NCBI RefSeq assembly: GCF_002127325.2
Contig: NC_035433.2
Location: forward strand, 123,224,088 to 123,288,087
Reading direction: 5' to 3'
DNA: 64,000 bases
Origin: Helianthus annuus
Lineage: Eukaryota > Streptophyta > Magnoliopsida > Asterales > Asteraceae
In this document: piece by piece, positions 60,804 to 64,000 of the stretch
Position numbering within the stretch: the stretch's first letter is position 1
Layout: every line of letters begins with the position of its first letter
The notes under the pieces: model-generated
What the model was told of the DNA's origin: nothing
Database searches by the model: none
What the model saw: only the letters and a program-made list of their open reading frames with translations
Position numbers and translations under genes: made by a program

Positions 60804-61074
60804 CACAACAATCATAATATTCCATTGCAACAATCGTAAAGTGAGTTCTGCCTCCTTATCGTCCTAACTTGAATCCGTTGTACTACTAAAAATGACAGAA
60901 CAATCATATATTCCAATGCAATAATCGTACAATGAGTTCGGTCTCCTAACCGACCTAACTTGAATTCGTTGTACTACTAAAAATGACACAACAATCGTAA
61001 TATTCCAATGCAACAGCCGTACAGTGAGTTTCGTCTCCTTATCGACCTAACTTAAATCCGTTGTACTACTAAAA
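60804..61074. repeat. Three tandem copies of a 91-92 bp unit
   Basis: Units begin near 60804, 60896 and 60987 with CA(C/G)AACAATC and each ends GTTGTACTACTAAAA. Confidence 0.85.
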
Positions 61075-62197
61075 CCTAAATCTACCTTAATTACCATCAA
61101 CCCCAAACCCAACAACCTAATAAGTCATATGAAATCATACCTAGCTTCCACACCACCCAACAAAGAATTCAATAAGTCATCGAACAATTGCCTCCCTATA
61201 TGCATACTTTTATCTCAATGAAGCCAAAATCATAGACCTAGAAAAAAAGAAGTGTGGACTGTGGACAAGACTTGGGTTAACAACTCAGATGACCCGCATG
61301 CAAGAAAGGGGGTTCCTCAACTATCGATATGGAAAGTTCTTAGAAATAGCTCATGTTACACTAATGGTCCAAATTGAACATACACATAACATCTTTAGAA
61401 GCCTTTTTTTTACAGGTGTGAAAAACCGAACCGTAACCAAAAACTAAATCATTAACCGAAAAAATTAACCAAAATTAATTGAAAATTGAATAAACCGGAC
61501 GGCTATGATTAAGTACACCTCCATAACCAAGCCATCAGTTATGATTTCGGTTTTTACCCTGAACCATGCATATATTTCCATGTAATTCTGACATATTTTT
61601 ACCCCATCAATTGGGTTTTAAAAATTTGAATATGCAATTGTGTTAAATTTGTTTCTCGTAATTCAAGTGTAAGTTTTAATGTAACTCAAGTGCAAATACA
61701 CATGACCGGCCCTTTCCTAAAGGTGTGTCGTGTAAACGACCGTACAATCCAAAAATTTAAGGGCTCAAATTTTTCTCATTTTAGACATATATTATATAGT
61801 TATGACTTAACTATTATTTTATGATTTAAATACAAAATTTGTAATGCAAGAGTTGGTAAGACCCTCTCCATATTAAAGGTGAGGTTGTGGACTTGTGGGT
61901 TTGATACTTGACAACTCCGCCATTTTTTTATGAGCATACTTCTTGTCCCCCTTTACTCATCTCGCATCGCCCAACTATGATAGTTTTCCCTTCTTTTCTT
62001 CCTATATCTCACGACACCTAAACAAAAGACCTAAGAGAAACCCCTCGTTATATATTGAGAATTTGCGTATCTCACTAAGGTAGGTATCAATTGAACTTGA
62101 TATGAAAAGAGTAAACAAATGTAATTAGTACTTGAACCTCATAGAAAAAGAGTCGAGCCGATTTGGCTCAGTTTATAAATGAGCCGAACTCAAGCAC
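61075..62197. other. Non-coding spacer, possible SINE-like remnant
   Basis: No gene recognised. Near 61845-61920 a tRNA-like string (GAGTTGGTAAGACCC followed by GGGTTTGATACTTG) resembles decayed A and B boxes; not strong enough to call an element. Confidence 0.4.
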
Positions 62198-63360
62198 CTC
62201 AGTGTAAAATTCGAGTTGCATAGAAGCTATAGACCAGCCCTGCAAACACAATGACAAGTTTCTGTTTTAAATGCTTATTTTTATTAGTTACACAGGACAT
62301 GCAAACACAACACAATGATAAGTTCGATGTAAAATTCGAGTCTTTGAAATCTACAAACCAGCCCTGCAAATAGGGTTGTTAACAAGTCGAACCGAACCGA
62401 TCAGACCTTTGTTCGTGCTCGTTTCGTTTACAAACCGGTCGGATTTGAACCGAGCGTTTTTTCAACTGAGCCAAAGTCGAGCGAGCGTCTTTCGATCCGA
62501 GTATTTTTCGAACGAACGTCAAGCGAGTATCGAGCGTAACAGAATAAACAAGGAAAGTAACGATGGGAGTGCTAGTTATTATAATAAAGTGCAGTTTTCG
62601 TCACTGATATTTCGTCCAATAGAACACACGTAAAAATTTAACAAATAACAAGGAATACAAAAACACTCAACTAGTTCTATCGAGATTAACTAAGCGGGAA
62701 GATAAATCGTCGACCGATTGAAACATACCCTTGTTCTATCGGAAGTTAATGAATCGATTGAAGCAAAACCCTGGCGAGTGGCGATGGAGAAATCGAATAA
62801 CGATGGCCATTGAGGAGTTTTAATTAGGGTATTGCACTTCTGAATCAATTGGTGGGTTGAGACTCAAGTATTGATCGACGCTTCACATTTTATTATTTGA
62901 AATTTTGACTCAGTTACTCAAATGGACATTTAAGTATTGGATAATGGACTATTGGTATTGAATTTCAATTCTAATTACTTAAATGAGCTCTATTTGCATC
63001 TTGGACCAAACATTGTTAATGTTGATCTCTAGTTATTTTATTAAAAATGATACACACACAAACACAAATATACATATGTGTACATATATATATTAAAAAA
63101 TAAATCGAGCCGAACCGAACTGAGCGGACCTTTGCTCATGCTCGGTTCGTTTACAAACCGAACCGATCCGAACCGAAGATTTTTTTAATCGAGCTGAATC
63201 GAACGAGCAAATTCCGATCATTTTCTGAGTGAGCATCGAACGAGCGCCGAGCAATTTGAACAGCCCTACCTGCAAACTCCATGAAAAGTTTCTATTTTAA
63301 AGGCTTTTTTATTAGTTGCATAGAACATGTAAACACAACACAATGATAAATTTCCATTTA
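62198..63360. repeat. Old tandem duplication of about 127 bp, split by a hAT-like element
   Basis: Unit 1 (about 62201-62325: TGTAAAATTCGAG, GACCAGCCCTGCAAA, CACAACACAATGATAA) is followed by unit 2, which starts near 62329, is interrupted at 62371 and resumes at 63269 with the same tail. Confidence 0.75.
62371..63268. mobile_element. hAT-like non-autonomous element
   Basis: 898 bp with short ends TAGGGTTGTT / TAGGGCTGTT and the perfect 8-bp duplication CCTGCAAA (62363-62370 and 63269-63276). Both ends carry CGAACCGAACC-type strings like the MITE in the MLO intron, but the inner copies are in direct orientation (near 62385-62455 and 63103-63175). No transposase frame. Confidence 0.8.
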
Positions 63361-63576
63361 AAGACTTGTTTCTTAGGTGGTGGAGTGTGGGAGTGGGGAG
63401 TAGCAAGGGGAGCCGACGTGGCCTCTTCCTCGACGGAGAACACTGCCCCTCCTGCCTTTTCTTCGATGAAATGTCCCCCTGTCTGCCCCAAGCTTCTTTG
63501 TTTGAGATCCTTGAAGGTGTGGTGTAGGGATGAGCATTTTCCTCGTTATTATTATATTATTTGATATTTTGTTCAC
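63361..63576. other. Spacer
   Basis: No gene or element recognised. Confidence 0.5.
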
Positions 63577-64000
63577 TAGGAAACCCTAATTGAGACCCCC
63601 AAGTGATCCTGCATAAACCCTAAAATTTTCAGAATAATCAGGATCAGGGCCCCAAAAACTCAAGGGGGGTAAACCCTAATTGACGATTATCTTCAAAATT
63701 CGTTGTCTAAATTGAAAATTCACGAACTAGCAACTCAGCAAGCCTACACCAGTGACGAGCCTACCCTACCTTACTTTGGATTGCCCCGCGATACGCGACA
63801 GGGCCGGGTGAACCTGTCGCGACACGCGGGAGGCTCCAATTTCGGGTATAAATCCAGGGGTGTGGGACTTGAACTGTTTGCTTGTTTCGACGTTAAAACT
63901 CGCTTTATGCACTAAGTTATACGTTGTTTACTACAAAACACACACCGCACGAAACCCTGCCGCAACAAACAGGGTAATAACTTGATCGCTGCTACGATTC
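63577..64000 (+). repeat. Partial LTR related to gypsy-3, runs off the right edge
   Basis: AAACCCTAATTGAGA, AACCCTAAAATTTTCAGAA and TCAGGGCCCC match the gypsy-3 LTR in order, and CAGGGTAATAACTTGATCGC matches its later part. The first 60 bp or so of the LTR are missing on the left. An inverted repeat (63785-63802 and 63813-63830) lies upstream of TATAAAT (63847-63853). Confidence 0.8.

Overview
The window is plant nuclear DNA dominated by transposable elements, with one host gene. The nested LTR retrotransposons, the MITEs, a tRNA-derived SINE and a 15-exon MLO gene fit a eudicot. The SIRE-type copia and Tekay-like gypsy content suggests Asteraceae, but that is inference. No bacterial, organellar or CRISPR feature was seen.

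Layout. (1) 1-9804: a minus-strand Ty1/copia element of SIRE type with open gag and pol frames. Its 5' LTR and PBS are at the right; its 3' LTR is not seen and presumably lies beyond the left edge. (2) 9805-13230: non-coding DNA, then a decayed minus-strand Ty3/gypsy fragment (LTR end, integrase and chromodomain remains). (3) 13231-51262: a four-part nest. The outer unit is a short-LTR copia element (184-bp LTRs, target duplication TAGGA) that contains an inverted, LTR-less copy of itself. Gypsy-1 (14061-21953, duplication GTGAA) sits in the inverted copy. Gypsy-2 (25521-46965, minus strand, duplication ACAAG) sits in the forward copy. Gypsy-3 (37584-46563, plus strand, duplication ATATG) sits in the 5' LTR of gypsy-2. 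All four target duplications are perfect. (4) 51526-57135: an apparently intact clade V MLO gene on the minus strand; its 15 exons join in frame to 586 codons. A hAT-type MITE lies in intron 7. (5) 57600-63570: short repeats, namely an RTE-like LINE end between two (TTA)n tracts, a nearly palindromic MULE carrying a SINE, a Tourist-like MITE, tandem repeats and a second hAT-like element. (6) 63577-64000: the start of an LTR related to that of gypsy-3, running off the right edge.

Function. The MLO gene is the only clear host gene. The retroelement proteins make particles, reverse transcribe and integrate; gypsy-3 and the SIRE-type copia look most able to do so, while gypsy-1, gypsy-2 and both short-LTR copia copies carry stops, frameshifts or deletions.

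Most unusual observations: gypsy-3 has an extra basic ORF (and a shorter, interrupted one) between its PBS and its single-frame gag-pol; several LTR families carry palindrome or inverted-motif arrays just upstream of the TATA box; and the outer copia element is a head-to-head composite flanked by one perfect target duplication.
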